DNA of 64,000 nucleotides, taken from assembly GCF_003952505.1 (NCBI RefSeq), contig NZ_CP034450.1, positions 6,283,001 through 6,347,000 of the forward strand. The letters run 5' to 3'. A program made the translations under genes and the position numbers. Each line of letters opens with the position of its first letter. The first letter of the stretch is position 1. Source of the DNA: Mesorhizobium sp. M4B.F.Ca.ET.058.02.1.1. GTDB lineage: Bacteria; Pseudomonadota; Alphaproteobacteria; Rhizobiales; Rhizobiaceae. This document shows, piece after piece, positions 46,501 to 55,335 of the stretch. Under the pieces are notes generated by a model, which saw nothing but the letters and a program-made list of their open reading frames with translations, made no database searches and was not told the DNA's origin.

Positions 46501-47109
46501 GAGGAAGCCCAACCATTCCGCCGCGTCGACGTCAGGCTGGCTTTCCTGCTGGACATAGCGGCCGGCGGTGTCGATCAGCACCGCGTTCTCGGAGAAGAAC
46601 CAGTCGCAGTTGCGGGTGCCGCCAACACCCTGCAGGTCGTCGGTGAGATCGATGGGGAAATTCAGCCCGGACTGCCGCAAGGCGGTGGTCTTGCCGGTGG
46701 CCGGCGGCCCGACGATCACATACCAGGGCATCTCGCGCAGGAACTTGCGCCCGCCGAGCTTGCGGCGCTTCAGCTCGGCCATCACCTCGCCGAATTTTGC
46801 GCCGACGGCGGCGACGTTCTCCTCGCCGGGGGTAAGCTGTTTCTCCGCCGCCGGCGCCGCGATCTCGGCAACGAACATGCGGTTGGCGCGGATCGCGCGG
46901 CGCTGGGCGACGATGAGCCAGATCAGCCACAGGATGATCAGCCCAGCGATCATGGCGATGCGCACATTGTCGGAGTCGAACGGCGAATAGGGGCCAACCT
47001 GGACGATCGGGCCGAAAATCCAGATGACCAGCGAAAGCAGCGCGATGCCGATCAGCGTCCAAAGGAAGCGCGAGGTGAGCACGGCCCAGAGGAAGCGAAG
47101 GATGAACAT
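43573..47109 (-). CDS. tssM: T6SS membrane subunit TssM (IcmF), second copy
   Basis: This is a 1178-residue inner-membrane protein. Helices lie near 6-30 and 50-68, with a third near 440-462. Walker A is GPPATGKTT, followed by QSGLNFPIDL and VLIDTAGRY. The long periplasmic region and the C-terminal EMFKKFTCPPQI end match TssM. It is the canonical copy, inside the main tss operon: tssL ends two bases upstream and tagF starts within its 3' end. Walker A is intact in both TssM proteins, so neither looks degenerate. It forms the periplasmic tunnel with TssL and TssJ. Confidence 0.94.
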   Translation of the reverse strand: MFILRFLWAVLTSRFLWTLIGIALLSLVIWIFGPIVQVGPYSPFDSDNVRIAMIAGLIILWLIWLIVAQRRAIRANRMFVAEIAAPAAEKQLTPGEENVAAVGAKFGEVMAELKRRKLGGRKFLREMPWYVIVGPPATGKTTALRQSGLNFPIDLTDDLQGVGGTRNCDWFFSENAVLIDTAGRYVQQESQPDVDAAEWLGFLDLLKKHRGRRALNGVIVALSIDTLSEGDEAIKAHGRKIRRRLAELNDRLEIRLPVYLMLTKADLIKGFEAFFGGLSTASREQVWGTTFPLDARVDAKTVEREITTLATELERRLVPRLEDEDKLAARAEIFRFPAQLASLSEPIQLLIEAMFGESRYEEAAWLRGLYLTSATQEGAPIDRLTAALSSSFGLPPRRAMPAPRVEKRSFFLKNLLTEVIFKEAGLGTFDPLAQRRRAWIWRGAATACAVAALLAAGLFTWSYFDNRNAITAQAGQFEALQEPLTAVTAAPASVEQPAIDGALAAMDQVTNARTAPPDAPHDLLGPSASAELMRAQADTYDHALRNVLEPHMVALLEATMWRQIRDPDFMLGALKTYRMMTGLSQMDTDFAQNWWVNSLPEFAPAPPFPSPDAEEHQLAAIRRMAVDDNYVAPDKELVAEALKTVCTISLPARAYKQLLADPEVAAVKEWIPANFAGPNGAKVFARRSDKTLRVGVPGAFSYAGFHDAILDRVEDVAAQAALDRAVFAGGCSENSETSVSALSEDILKLYYEDYIAQWDSFLRDMRLAPLSDLNVASENLKDLSSADSALKRLLTAVVQETDLTRSDEAPADDKAAAKGGSKLLGKLGKLGKVVKTGAKLLPRAGSADKVDLTGSLVAEHFKRLKGAIAEVDGQPPALDAAVVALTALSNVLQTVTANPDPQDAIKKQGGLAELTGAVARQAQILPDPIDDWLGGIAGDTSGLTQKAVTNELNAIWRADILPFCQAALNDRYPFSPESAVDVNVRDFARLFGPSGLIDAFINDHLISYVDTASQPWKWRADFGLDPAALAAFEQARHIRDDLFPGGTGPVMSFTLEPKDLSPNVTRVTLNLDGQNLVYFNNATRPQPMTWPGKDGTGVISLAFQPVDGSPEIMLNETGSWAWLRMLRAGRFTGTSLSDVYSLRLGTKGMYADFELKAASVENPYNLEMFKKFTCPPQI

Positions 47110-47110
47110 C

Positions 47111-48442
47111 TCAAAGCCTCTTCTCGACCAGTACCTCTACGCGCCGGTTGAGCGCCCGACCCTCGCGTGTCGAGTTGTCGGCCACCGGATCGGTCTCCGC
47201 GCGCCCTTCGGAATGGATGCGCTCCTGCGGCACGCCGGCCCGCACCAGGAGGTCGGCTATGGTCTCGGCCCGCGCTTCCGAGAGCCGCTGGTTGCTCGAA
47301 AGCGGGTTGGACCTTTGCAGGCGCACGTTGTCGGTGTGGCCGACGACGGTGATGTTTCCGATGAGTTCCTGGTTGGCGAGGATGACCTTGGCGATGGATT
47401 CCACCAGTGGCTCATAGCCTTGGGTCAGCGTTGGCCGTGACGACTGGAAGAGTTCGGGGTTGGAGGACTGGATGACCAGCTTGGCGAGCGACACGCTTTC
47501 GGTGCCGCTGAGCGCCCCCCTGAGGTCGTCCGGCGCTTCGGCCTTGAATTCCGGCAGCAGCGCGAAGTCGACCGGTTCCGGCGCAGGCGGTTCCGGCGCG
47601 TCGACCTTTGGCGCGGCGCGCGCGATGTCGGCGCGCTGAGGCGGCGGCAGCGCGCGGACGAGCGCCGAGAGTTCCACCGCCTGGCTGCTCAGTCCCATCG
47701 AGAGGCCGATATGGACCACGGTGGCGATCACCGCCGCGGCAAGCGCCATCACCCAGATCGGCACGATGAAGCGCTGCGGCTCGTCCGAGGCGATCACGCC
47801 TTTCCAGTGTGGCGACAGCGGCGCGCCCTCGGCGTCGGCATCGCGCAGGAAGCGCGCCGCCGCCACGCGAACGGCATTGAGCGATCGGTCGCCGGAGCGG
47901 CCGGGCACCCGGTATTTGCCGCGGAAGCCGAGCGCCAGGCACTGGTACTGCAGCTCCAGCAATTCGCGATCCCGGTTCGGGTGGCGCTCCAGTTCGTCGA
48001 GACGCGTGAAGAACTGGGTGCCGGCATCGACGTCGCCGCGCAGCATGACCACCAGCGGCTGGCGGGGCCATGCGCTGGCGCCGCCCCAGGGCGTGTTCAG
48101 CGCGAGGTCGTCGAGCAGCGCCGCCACCACCCAGGCCGCCTGATCGGCGCGCTCCAGAGACGATCCCGATGTCATGGCGGCATCGCGCGCCCGAACCAGC
48201 TCTTCGAGCAGGCGCGTGCGCAATGTTTCAGGGTTCTCCGGCGCCAGGGCGCTTTCAAGCTCGGGCGCGAATTCGAGCAGCGGCGCGAAGGCGTTGATGA
48301 GCGCATTGGGATGGGCGCGCGAGCGCTTGACCGGCGCACCCGTCAGCATCGGCGCCATCGGCCGCGGCATCTGGGCGCCGGTCAGTCTGATGCGCGTGCG
48401 TTCACGATCCTCCGACAGTCCGAAGGGATCATCCCGGCTCAT
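47111..48442 (-). CDS. tssL: T6SS membrane subunit TssL with OmpA domain, second copy
   Basis: This 443-residue protein has its TssL/DotU domain at about 45-215 (NALINAFAPLLEFAPEL, LGFRGKYRV). One helix (VPIWVMALAAAVIATVVHI) lies near 225-245. The periplasmic OmpA-like domain (about 320-443) has ITVVGHTDNVRLQ, NPLSSNQRLSEARAETIADLL and NRRVEVLV. It lies between tssK (four-base gap) and tssM (one-base gap) in the main operon. It is shorter at the N-terminus than the copy at 32821 and lacks that copy's Pro-rich extension. Confidence 0.94.
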   Translation of the reverse strand: MSRDDPFGLSEDRERTRIRLTGAQMPRPMAPMLTGAPVKRSRAHPNALINAFAPLLEFAPELESALAPENPETLRTRLLEELVRARDAAMTSGSSLERADQAAWVVAALLDDLALNTPWGGASAWPRQPLVVMLRGDVDAGTQFFTRLDELERHPNRDRELLELQYQCLALGFRGKYRVPGRSGDRSLNAVRVAAARFLRDADAEGAPLSPHWKGVIASDEPQRFIVPIWVMALAAAVIATVVHIGLSMGLSSQAVELSALVRALPPPQRADIARAAPKVDAPEPPAPEPVDFALLPEFKAEAPDDLRGALSGTESVSLAKLVIQSSNPELFQSSRPTLTQGYEPLVESIAKVILANQELIGNITVVGHTDNVRLQRSNPLSSNQRLSEARAETIADLLVRAGVPQERIHSEGRAETDPVADNSTREGRALNRRVEVLVEKRL

Positions 48443-48446
48443 GATC

Positions 48447-49780
48447 TCACCTGTTCACCGAATAGCAGTCGACCTGCGGCTCGCTCGGCAAGACACCGGA
48501 AACGCCGATGACGAAGCCGGGGGCGTCGAGCAGCGAGGCCCAGTGCTCGCTCTTCTGGTCAAGCTCGAGGCACAGCCGGTCGCCGTCGTAGGGGATTTCG
48601 CGCGGCTGTGAATGCAGCGGCTTCAGCGGAATGCCGGGCAGGCGCGACTTCCACAGGCCTTCGAACTGGTCGGCCGCGCCGACCGTCGCCTGATTGACGA
48701 AGATCTTGCGCAGCGCATCTTCCGACAGCTCGGACCCGACCCGGATGACGATGCGGCTCGCCACCAGCAGCTTCGGGTTGTCGATGCGGATCTTCCAGAC
48801 ATTGGTCGAGTGCCGCATGACAGGCAGGGCGCGCGACTTGGGCTCGATATAACGCAGGCTCAGGATGAGCGAGCGCAAGGCATCGGCCAGCGCCGTATAG
48901 GCGGGCCGGGGGCCATGTGGTCATAGGCCGGCAATTCGCCCAGCCGTCGCGAACTGGAGCCGTAGGTCGCCATCTCGCCAGCGAGGCCGGCAAGCTCGAG
49001 GTAGAGCTCGGCCGGGTGAAAGACGTCCTGCGTCAGCATGTGCGCCAGCCGCGGGCGCGCCGCGTTGGCAAGGTGCAGCATCAACAGGTCTTCGACACTG
49101 CGCCCTGGTCCGCCCATCACCATCTTGCCATGCGCCTCGGCGATCTGGTCGAGGCCGGTGACGACTTCCAGAAGCAATTGCCGGTACCAGGCCACCGCAC
49201 CCGTGATCAATGTCGGCGGCAGGAACGTCTCGTCCAGCGAGACGCCACCATCGGCCCGCACGCCTTTGACATCGGCGACGGGCAGGGCGGTGTAGCCGCC
49301 AACCGACTTGCCCGGCGCAAGCAACAGCGCCTGCGGCCGGGCAATCTCGATTTCCTCGGGGTCCGAACCTCCTTGCACCGCGTCGCGGACCGAGACGATC
49401 CGCCCGTGATAGCGCGCGCCGGTGGATGCGGCGTGCGCCGGATCGAAGCCGACGCCTCCGGGAGGTTCGAGCGGCAGCGCGATCAGCACCGGCCCTGCGC
49501 CGGTGTCGGCCGTGACCGGCAAGGGTCGCGGCGCATCCATCATCTCGGGAATGGAGAAGGGAGTTCCATCGGGGAATATACCCCGCGCCGACAAGATGGC
49601 GATCTGGCCGGCGTCGAGCAACGACTGATCCAGGGTAAGCTGCTGGAAGCCGAACGTATGCAGTTGCCCGGCCCGCAAGGCGCCGCGCACCGTTGCCTCG
49701 AGGAACCGGTCCTGCTGCTGGAAATGCTGGGTCCGCAGAAACAGTCCCTCAGACCATAGCACCCTGTTTGCATCGCTCAT
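48447..49780 (-). pseudogene. tssK: T6SS baseplate subunit TssK, single frameshift
   Basis: This is a baseplate protein of about 444 residues if one base is restored. The start NRVLWSEGLFLRTQHFQQQDRFLE is the TssK hallmark. The middle contains YRQLLLEVVTGLDQIAEAHG. The C-terminal head (SRALPVMRHSTNVWKIRIDNP, FVNQATVGAADQFEGLW) is read in another frame. The break is near residue 290, where GGGGG at 48908-48912 (plus strand) should be six G. The rest is intact, so the gene is probably functional in the organism. TssK links the baseplate to the TssJLM complex. The upstream TssJ gene is 49 bases away and tssL follows after four bases. Confidence 0.9.
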
Positions 49781-49829
49781 GCCGTTACTCTCTGCACGGA
49801 GCCACTTCCTGTCTCGCCCTGTCTCGCCG

Positions 49830-50282
49830 CTAGGCGGAGATACCGCCGCCGCCGAGCGTCACGTTGATGGTGAATTTGGATCCAGGCGAGACCGACTTGG
49901 TCGTTCGCCAGCTCCTCCCACCAGGTTCGCGGATCAGCGCGACGAAACCGAGCGCCGTCGCGTTTGGTTCGACCGTGATGGTCTTGGCCGCGGTCTTTCC
50001 CGGCGCGACGGAGATGGTGTCGGATCCGATGAGGTCGGCCCCGAGCGCGGACCCTGCATCGCCCTGCAGCGCGAAATAGTCGGCCGAATTGAACTTGCCA
50101 GTGCTGCTCAGCCGCATCACCAGGACCGTCACCGGCCGGTCTCCGCCGCCTGGCCCCGGGTTCATGCCGGCTCCGCCGCTCACGTTGACGGTAATCACCG
50201 ATGGTTTCGGCGGACCGCTCTGGCAGGCCGAAACCAGCCCCGTGGCACCAAGGGCAATGATGAATTCGCGTCGATCGATCAT
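49830..50282 (-). CDS. tssJ: T6SS outer-membrane lipoprotein TssJ
   Basis: This 150-residue lipoprotein has the leader IDRREFIIALGATGLVSAC ending in a lipobox with Cys20. The two arginines followed by EF resemble a twin-arginine motif, unusual for TssJ. The mature domain has the TssJ beta-sandwich features SVITVNVSGGAGMNPG and DRPVTVLVMRLSS, then DYFAL. TssJ anchors the TssLM complex to the outer membrane. It sits between tagH (three-base gap) and tssK. Its presence distinguishes this system from the Agrobacterium type, which lacks TssJ. Confidence 0.88.
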   Translation of the reverse strand: MIDRREFIIALGATGLVSACQSGPPKPSVITVNVSGGAGMNPGPGGGDRPVTVLVMRLSSTGKFNSADYFALQGDAGSALGADLIGSDTISVAPGKTAAKTITVEPNATALGFVALIREPGGRSWRTTKSVSPGSKFTINVTLGGGGISA

Positions 50283-50285
50283 GTC

Positions 50286-51671
50286 TCACTCCTCCTCATA
50301 TGCATCCCTAAAATCAGCGCCGACTTCGCCAAGGAAGGTCTTTTCAGCGCTCTCGGCGATCTCACGGTGGCGTTTCCGGTAGAGTTCCCACAGCTTGGCG
50401 CCGCGCCCACCCGAAAGCAGCGTGCCGATCGCGGAATTCGACTTCAGCTCATCCTCGATCGCCGCCGGGTCGAAGCGGTCGACCATCTGGCGAAGCGCCG
50501 CCTGCACGCCGCGCCAGGCGCGCACGTGATGCTGCGCCAGATCGCGGACCGCGTCCGAGATCGCCGCCTCGCCATCAAGAAAGCCGGGGCTGCGTTCGCC
50601 AAGGATGGTTACGATGGCATCGTCGACCGTCGGCAGGAACTTGAGCGGATTGACCTCGGAGGCGCCAACCATCGTCTGGGCGACACGCGCGTTTCCCTTT
50701 TCCTCCGAGCGCTTGCGCAGAAGCTGCATCAGCCCTTCCATCATCAGCCGGTACTCCCGCCCGAACTTCTCCATCTCGGCGATCGCGTCGCGGCCGGCGA
50801 GATCGGCTTCCTCGACGCCCATGCCGCGCAGGAAGGCGGCGCGAAGCGCCATGTCCGAGTGCGACTGCGACGGGGCCGCCGGCGGCTGACGGACCGGTCG
50901 CGGACTGGCGTCCACACGCGGCGCGGGAGGGGGCTCGGGCGCCTGCGCCGGCAAGTCCCATGGGTTCGCTGGTTGCGGTCTTTCGGCGACGCGCTCGCGC
51001 TGGCCCGCCGGCCATTCGCCATGCGCCGGAGCGGCCGGCCCGAAACCGAAATCGTCCTGGATGGGCGACGGCTTTGCCGGAGCGGATTCGGCCGCGCCGT
51101 TGAGGGAGGGCACAGGATCGAGGCTGAACGGATCGTCGAAGGCCTGAGAGCTGCCCTGGTTCACGTTGGCGCGTGCGAACGCCCCCGGCAGCGGTTGCTC
51201 GAACGGGTCCGGCAGGTCGGACGGACGCGGTCGCCGCGGCTCTTCGTCGGATCTGGCCGAAAAGAAATCGTCGTTGCCGATGCTGACCGGCGCGCGAGAC
51301 GCCGGCGGCGACCGTTCGGCGACAGGCTGGCTGGTGGCCGGCGGCTGCATGGCCGGCGCCTGCAGGTCGACATGGAGTATGTAGTCGCCGAGCCTCAGCC
51401 GCATGCCGCTTTGCAGGCGTGCCGACCTGCCGGCGCCGAGCGGGCTGTCGGAGTCGTTTATGAACAGTCCACTGCTCGAGGTGTCGGTGACGAAATAGCC
51501 GTCCTGCCCGCCGGTGATCTTGCAATGGGCGCGCGAGACGAACATGTCCGGATCGTCGATCTGCCAGCCGGCGTCGGCGCTGCGGCCGATCACCAGTTCG
51601 CCCTCGTCCAGCCGGGTCTGCCTTACCGCCTGGGTGCGTGGCCCTTGCTCCAGCGTCAGCAGCAGACTCAT
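50286..51671 (-). CDS. tagH: T6SS FHA-domain protein TagH, second copy
   Basis: This is a 461-residue protein. The FHA domain (about 18-95) has ELVIGRSADAGWQIDDPDMFVS-type sequence, SRAHCKITG and DTSSSGLFIND. A Pro-rich, low-complexity linker covers about 110-270. The C-terminal TagH domain (about 275-455) has NPLKFLPTVDDAIVTILG and SDAVRDLAQHHVRA, the same signature as the copy at 34614. ATG 51671 overlaps the tssG stop by ATGA, which fixes the start. It lies within the main operon between tssG and tssJ. Its longer linker is the main difference from the first copy. Confidence 0.9.
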   Translation of the reverse strand: MSLLLTLEQGPRTQAVRQTRLDEGELVIGRSADAGWQIDDPDMFVSRAHCKITGGQDGYFVTDTSSSGLFINDSDSPLGAGRSARLQSGMRLRLGDYILHVDLQAPAMQPPATSQPVAERSPPASRAPVSIGNDDFFSARSDEEPRRPRPSDLPDPFEQPLPGAFARANVNQGSSQAFDDPFSLDPVPSLNGAAESAPAKPSPIQDDFGFGPAAPAHGEWPAGQRERVAERPQPANPWDLPAQAPEPPPAPRVDASPRPVRQPPAAPSQSHSDMALRAAFLRGMGVEEADLAGRDAIAEMEKFGREYRLMMEGLMQLLRKRSEEKGNARVAQTMVGASEVNPLKFLPTVDDAIVTILGERSPGFLDGEAAISDAVRDLAQHHVRAWRGVQAALRQMVDRFDPAAIEDELKSNSAIGTLLSGGRGAKLWELYRKRHREIAESAEKTFLGEVGADFRDAYEEE

Positions 51672-52734
51672 GCCGCGACCTCCGCTATCTCCGGCCGCCA
51701 TCCGACGATCGTGCGCAGCCGCAGATCGTCAGCATCTCCCCTTTCGGGGGGCCGCGCAAGCCAGGCGGTCCGGCCAAGCTGGACGGTTCCGACGCGAGGC
51801 GGCGGCACGGCCTCGCGAGCGAGCACGATACGCAGGTCGACGTCGAGCGTTTCCCCGATCATGTCGCGAACCGCGTGCTTGAACAGCGTCAGCCGCCGGC
51901 TGCCCGGCAGAAACGACTTGAAGTCCTCCAGGCCGAGGGGCCGACGCGCAGCTCGATCCTGCTCTGGCGGCTGAAAACGCGCGGGCCGATCGTCGCCCCG
52001 CGGCCGAGGGCCGCGTAGGCCTTGGCCAGGCGGCTCTGCAGCGCGGTCGGCACCGATATCCAAGCGGCGACGAACTCCTTGACCTGCACCGGCACCTTGA
52101 AGGCTTCGGCGAGATACAGGGTGAGCCGTTCCGGACCGTCGACCTGGCTGGCAAGCGAAGCGGCCTGGCGCAGCTTGACGGTGTCGAGTTCGGGGTCCTG
52201 GGTGCCGGGAAGGCCAATGCCGGCCATCGCCTCGAGCATTGCGCGGACGCGGCCGCCGACAGCGCGTTCGACCTGCACTCCCGAGTGGGCATCCGCCCAA
52301 GCCCGGTAATACAGGGCAATCATGCGATGCTGGAGGATGTTGACGAAGTCCACAAAGGTCGTGTCGCTGGTCTGCCTGGCATCGGCGCCGGTGAACCAGC
52401 GCTGCGACAGGCGATCAAGCACCCAGCGGGTCAGATGCAGCGGCAGCGGACCTTCAGGTCCCATCAGGCCGAGATTTGCAACCGTGACCCGCGCCGGCGC
52501 GTTGTCGGCGGCTTCCTGAAAGTCCACCACGTCCCTGGCCGAGAAGCTCAGGCGCACATGCTGTCCGAGTCTTGCCGGCTCGCGTTCCAACCGGCCGGAA
52601 TGGCCGAATAGGCCGCCCCTGCGTTCGAGCCGGCGCAGCAGCTCGAAGAAGTCGAACGATTGGGACAGGCCCTCGCTCCGGCCCGATCCGATGCTGCCTA
52701 GATCAGGTAGCGATTGCCGGGCGTCATCGGCCAT
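51668..52734 (-). pseudogene. tssG: T6SS baseplate subunit TssG, single frameshift
   Basis: This is a baseplate subunit of about 355 residues if one base is restored. Visible motifs are FDFFELLRRLERR, PARLGQHVRLSFSARDV, ANLGLMGPEGPLPLHLT, then AYAALGRGATIGPRVFSRQS and the TssG end GRTAWLARPP. The frame breaks near residue 265, where GGGG at 51937-51940 (plus strand) should be GGGGG. ATG 52734 lies inside the end of tssF (37-base overlap). The stop overlaps tagH. TssG forms the baseplate wedge with TssE, TssF and TssK. Confidence 0.9.
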
Positions 52735-54572
52735 GGCACATCCTCCTGCTTCTGCAGCAGCCGCGTGCGGGTCCGCACAAAGCCGTTTATTCCGGCATGG
52801 CGGGCGAACAGCCGCGCGAGCAAGGCCGAAAGCAGCAGGGTGCTTTGTCCCGCGAGCACGGACTGGTCCACATGCAACGTTACTTCCGTGCCCCGCCCGA
52901 AGCACATCGGCCCGTCGATCTGCAGTCGTTCGATGACCGGGCGCGAGTCGATGCGCACGATCGAATGCACGTTGCGGGCGAGACCCGGATCGCCGCGGTC
53001 GGCATAGAGGTCGAGCAACGCATGGAGCGGATCGACACCGCGACCTTCCTTGGCAAGGCTGAGGAAATTGAGCCCGAGCTGGGCCACCAGCCGCCAGGCG
53101 AGATTGTCGGCCCTGGATTCACCCTCGGCGCCCGCCGGCAGCGCCGCCGGGATCGCCGGCTGCGGCGGACGCAACGCGCCGATGAGCCTGACCGCCTCGA
53201 CCGGGTCGCCCGTCTCCAGCGTCAGCGTTGGATTGTCGTCGAGGATCGGCAGGTCGCGATTGGTGCAAAGCGCCATGATGTCGAGGCGCCTCAGAGGTCG
53301 GTTCGCCGGGCTTGCGATGGGACGCGAAACGGCCAGGAAGACATCGTCCCCGGTGTAGGAGGTGCGGGTCAGGCCATCGCGCCGCTCATCCTCGGTGGGC
53401 CGGCGCGGCCGGCGCTCGGTGGAGTAGACCCAGCCGCTGCCGCGGTTTTGCCCCAGGCTGAAGAGCTCGGGTATTTCGGCGTCGCTGCCCTCGCTCTCGG
53501 CGTCCTCGACCCGCGTGACCCGATAGATCTCGAAGTCGCGCGCCCGCGTACGGTCGGCATGCAGTACCTGCCGCGTCCGGCGGGGATCGAGCTCGACGAT
53601 GTTGCACTCGCGCTCGAAGAGATTGATGATCGGGGTTACGAAGAGCTCGAAATCGGCGGGCGTAAGGTCGGCAAGCTCAGGTACGGGCCGCCGGAACAGG
53701 AAAATGACCTCCAGCCCTCCGTCGCATTTGCGCACCACCGGGTTCAGGCCAGAAACCCGCACATAGTGGAAGCGCTCGGGCATCATGAAATATTCCCGCA
53801 GCAGGCGGTAGCCTTCGAATGTCGGACGGGTACGCGGCATCAAGGCTTCGTCGTCGCGAATGCCGACCATTTCGGGTTCCGGCAGCGGCGATATCGGGTT
53901 GGTCTTGCCCTCGGTGCGCGCGCCAACCGCCGAACAGGCGCCGAAAATGGCGTCAAAAATCAGCGGCGCCTTACTGCGGCCGGCAAGATAGAGATCAAGC
54001 TGGTCAAGCGCGAGTTCGTTGAATTTGCCTTTGCCGGTGCGGGTGAGCGCGATGCGCAGCGCCGCTTGGCCGGCCACGCCGCCGACCGGCCCGATGCCGG
54101 CCGCCGCCAGTCCGCTGCGATCCTGGAAATAGCTGACCGAGCTGATCTCGATCGGCCACAGCGTGATCTCCTGGGCGGTGGTGAAAGTGCAGCGTGTCGA
54201 CAGGCCAGGCTGGAGGCCGGAGACCAGCCGGGTGTCGCGCTTCACGACGTGGCCCGCAATCATCGACTGGACCTGCTGGCCGGGTTTCAGCACTGCCATG
54301 GCGGTCGCCGGCGCCGGCGTGACCAGATCGGGATAGAGGACGTCGAGCACGGCGCGTGAAAACCGCGAGCGCTCGGCATCGACTTTTAGCCGCGTGCGCG
54401 CGGCAAGAAAAGCAACCCCGTCCAGCAGGCGCTCGACATAGGGATCCGGACACGGCACCGTATCGAGCGAAAGGTTGCGAGCTATCGCCGGATGCATGTC
54501 GGCGAATTCCGCGGCGAGCCCGCGGATATGGGTCAGTTCTTCCTCGTAATATTCTACGAAGACCCGATCCAT
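52698..54572 (-). CDS. tssF: T6SS baseplate subunit TssF
   Basis: This 624-residue cytoplasmic wedge protein opens YYEEELTHIRGLAAEFADMHP, the standard TssF start, followed by DPYVERLLDGVAFLAAR and RFSRAVLDVLYPDL. Later segments include RVSGLNPVVRKCDGGLEVIF and DVFLAVSRPIASP. Length matches full-length TssF. It starts one base after tssE and overlaps tssG by 37 bases, so translation is coupled. It assembles with TssG and TssK around the VgrG spike. Confidence 0.93.
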   Translation of the reverse strand: MDRVFVEYYEEELTHIRGLAAEFADMHPAIARNLSLDTVPCPDPYVERLLDGVAFLAARTRLKVDAERSRFSRAVLDVLYPDLVTPAPATAMAVLKPGQQVQSMIAGHVVKRDTRLVSGLQPGLSTRCTFTTAQEITLWPIEISSVSYFQDRSGLAAAGIGPVGGVAGQAALRIALTRTGKGKFNELALDQLDLYLAGRSKAPLIFDAIFGACSAVGARTEGKTNPISPLPEPEMVGIRDDEALMPRTRPTFEGYRLLREYFMMPERFHYVRVSGLNPVVRKCDGGLEVIFLFRRPVPELADLTPADFELFVTPIINLFERECNIVELDPRRTRQVLHADRTRARDFEIYRVTRVEDAESEGSDAEIPELFSLGQNRGSGWVYSTERRPRRPTEDERRDGLTRTSYTGDDVFLAVSRPIASPANRPLRRLDIMALCTNRDLPILDDNPTLTLETGDPVEAVRLIGALRPPQPAIPAALPAGAEGESRADNLAWRLVAQLGLNFLSLAKEGRGVDPLHALLDLYADRGDPGLARNVHSIVRIDSRPVIERLQIDGPMCFGRGTEVTLHVDQSVLAGQSTLLLSALLARLFARHAGINGFVRTRTRLLQKQEDVPWPMTPGNRYLI

Positions 54573-54573
54573 C

Positions 54574-55335
54574 TCAGCTTTCCCTGAATTCGGTCCGCGC
54601 CAGGCCGTTGTCGAGATTGATCGTTGTGCGAAGGCGCAGCCGTTCCGGCGTCGGCGTCATGATCAGCACCGCGTCTATCTCGATCTTCAGACCCACACTT
54701 TTGTCGCCAAGGGTCACCGTGACGGTCGTCGCGCTTTCCTTCAGGCGCGGTTCGAACGTGGCAAGCACCGAACGGATCTCCCGCGCCAACGTATCGCGGT
54801 CGAAGTCTCGCGACGAACGGCCGGAGAAGGAAGGCACGCCGTAATTGATCACGCTTCGGCGCACTTCCGGAAAATCAGCCAGCGAAGGCGGGTCGTCCAT
54901 CGCCTGCTCCCGCTCGAGATCGGTCAGCAGCGGAACGGATTCGAAGCGCTCGGTGTTGAACAGGGCCTCGATGTCTCGCCGCACGGCCTCTCTCAGCACG
55001 CGCGCCGACACCACCACACCGCGGCTTTCGATCTCCGCACGGTGCTCGTCCTGAAAGATCAGCCGGTGCAGGCGCCGCTTCTGGTCCGGTGTCAGCTCCG
55101 CATCGGCGTCGATCGCGCGCGCGCTCCCGGCAAGAAATGTCTCCAGCCGCTCCGCGCCAAGCTCGTCCTGCAACAGCCGGCGCAGCCCGTCTATCTCGGA
55201 GGTAAGCCCGGGCAGGTCGTTGACGAGGCGGTCCCAAAGAGAGGGCTGGACCGCCTCGCGCGTCGCTCGCGAACTGCCGGCAAGCCGCGGCTTGTTCGCG
55301 CCGGGCCGCCGGACCTCACTTGCCGACATAGACAT
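54574..55335 (-). CDS. tssE: T6SS baseplate subunit TssE with N-terminal extension
   Basis: This 253-residue gp25-like wedge protein is longer than the usual ~150. The canonical domain is at about 118-253: DIEALFNTER, then SVINYGVPSFSGRS, REIRSVLATFEPRL and the final beta segments TTINLDNGLARTEF. The typical opening PSLWDRLVND is at about 31-40, so the extra ~70 residues, mostly charged helix, are inserted between this and the gp25 domain. The start overlaps the end of hcp by 20 bases; MSASEV two residues later is an alternative. tssF follows after one base. Confidence 0.9.
   Translation of the reverse strand: MSMSASEVRRPGANKPRLAGSSRATREAVQPSLWDRLVNDLPGLTSEIDGLRRLLQDELGAERLETFLAGSARAIDADAELTPDQKRRLHRLIFQDEHRAEIESRGVVVSARVLREAVRRDIEALFNTERFESVPLLTDLEREQAMDDPPSLADFPEVRRSVINYGVPSFSGRSSRDFDRDTLAREIRSVLATFEPRLKESATTVTVTLGDKSVGLKIEIDAVLIMTPTPERLRLRTTINLDNGLARTEFRES

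Noticed and set aside
44839..47151. 770-codon plus-strand open frame over tssM
   Set aside because: It is antisense to a full-length TssM with Walker A and helices; low-complexity Arg/Gly/Leu composition and no recognisable domain.
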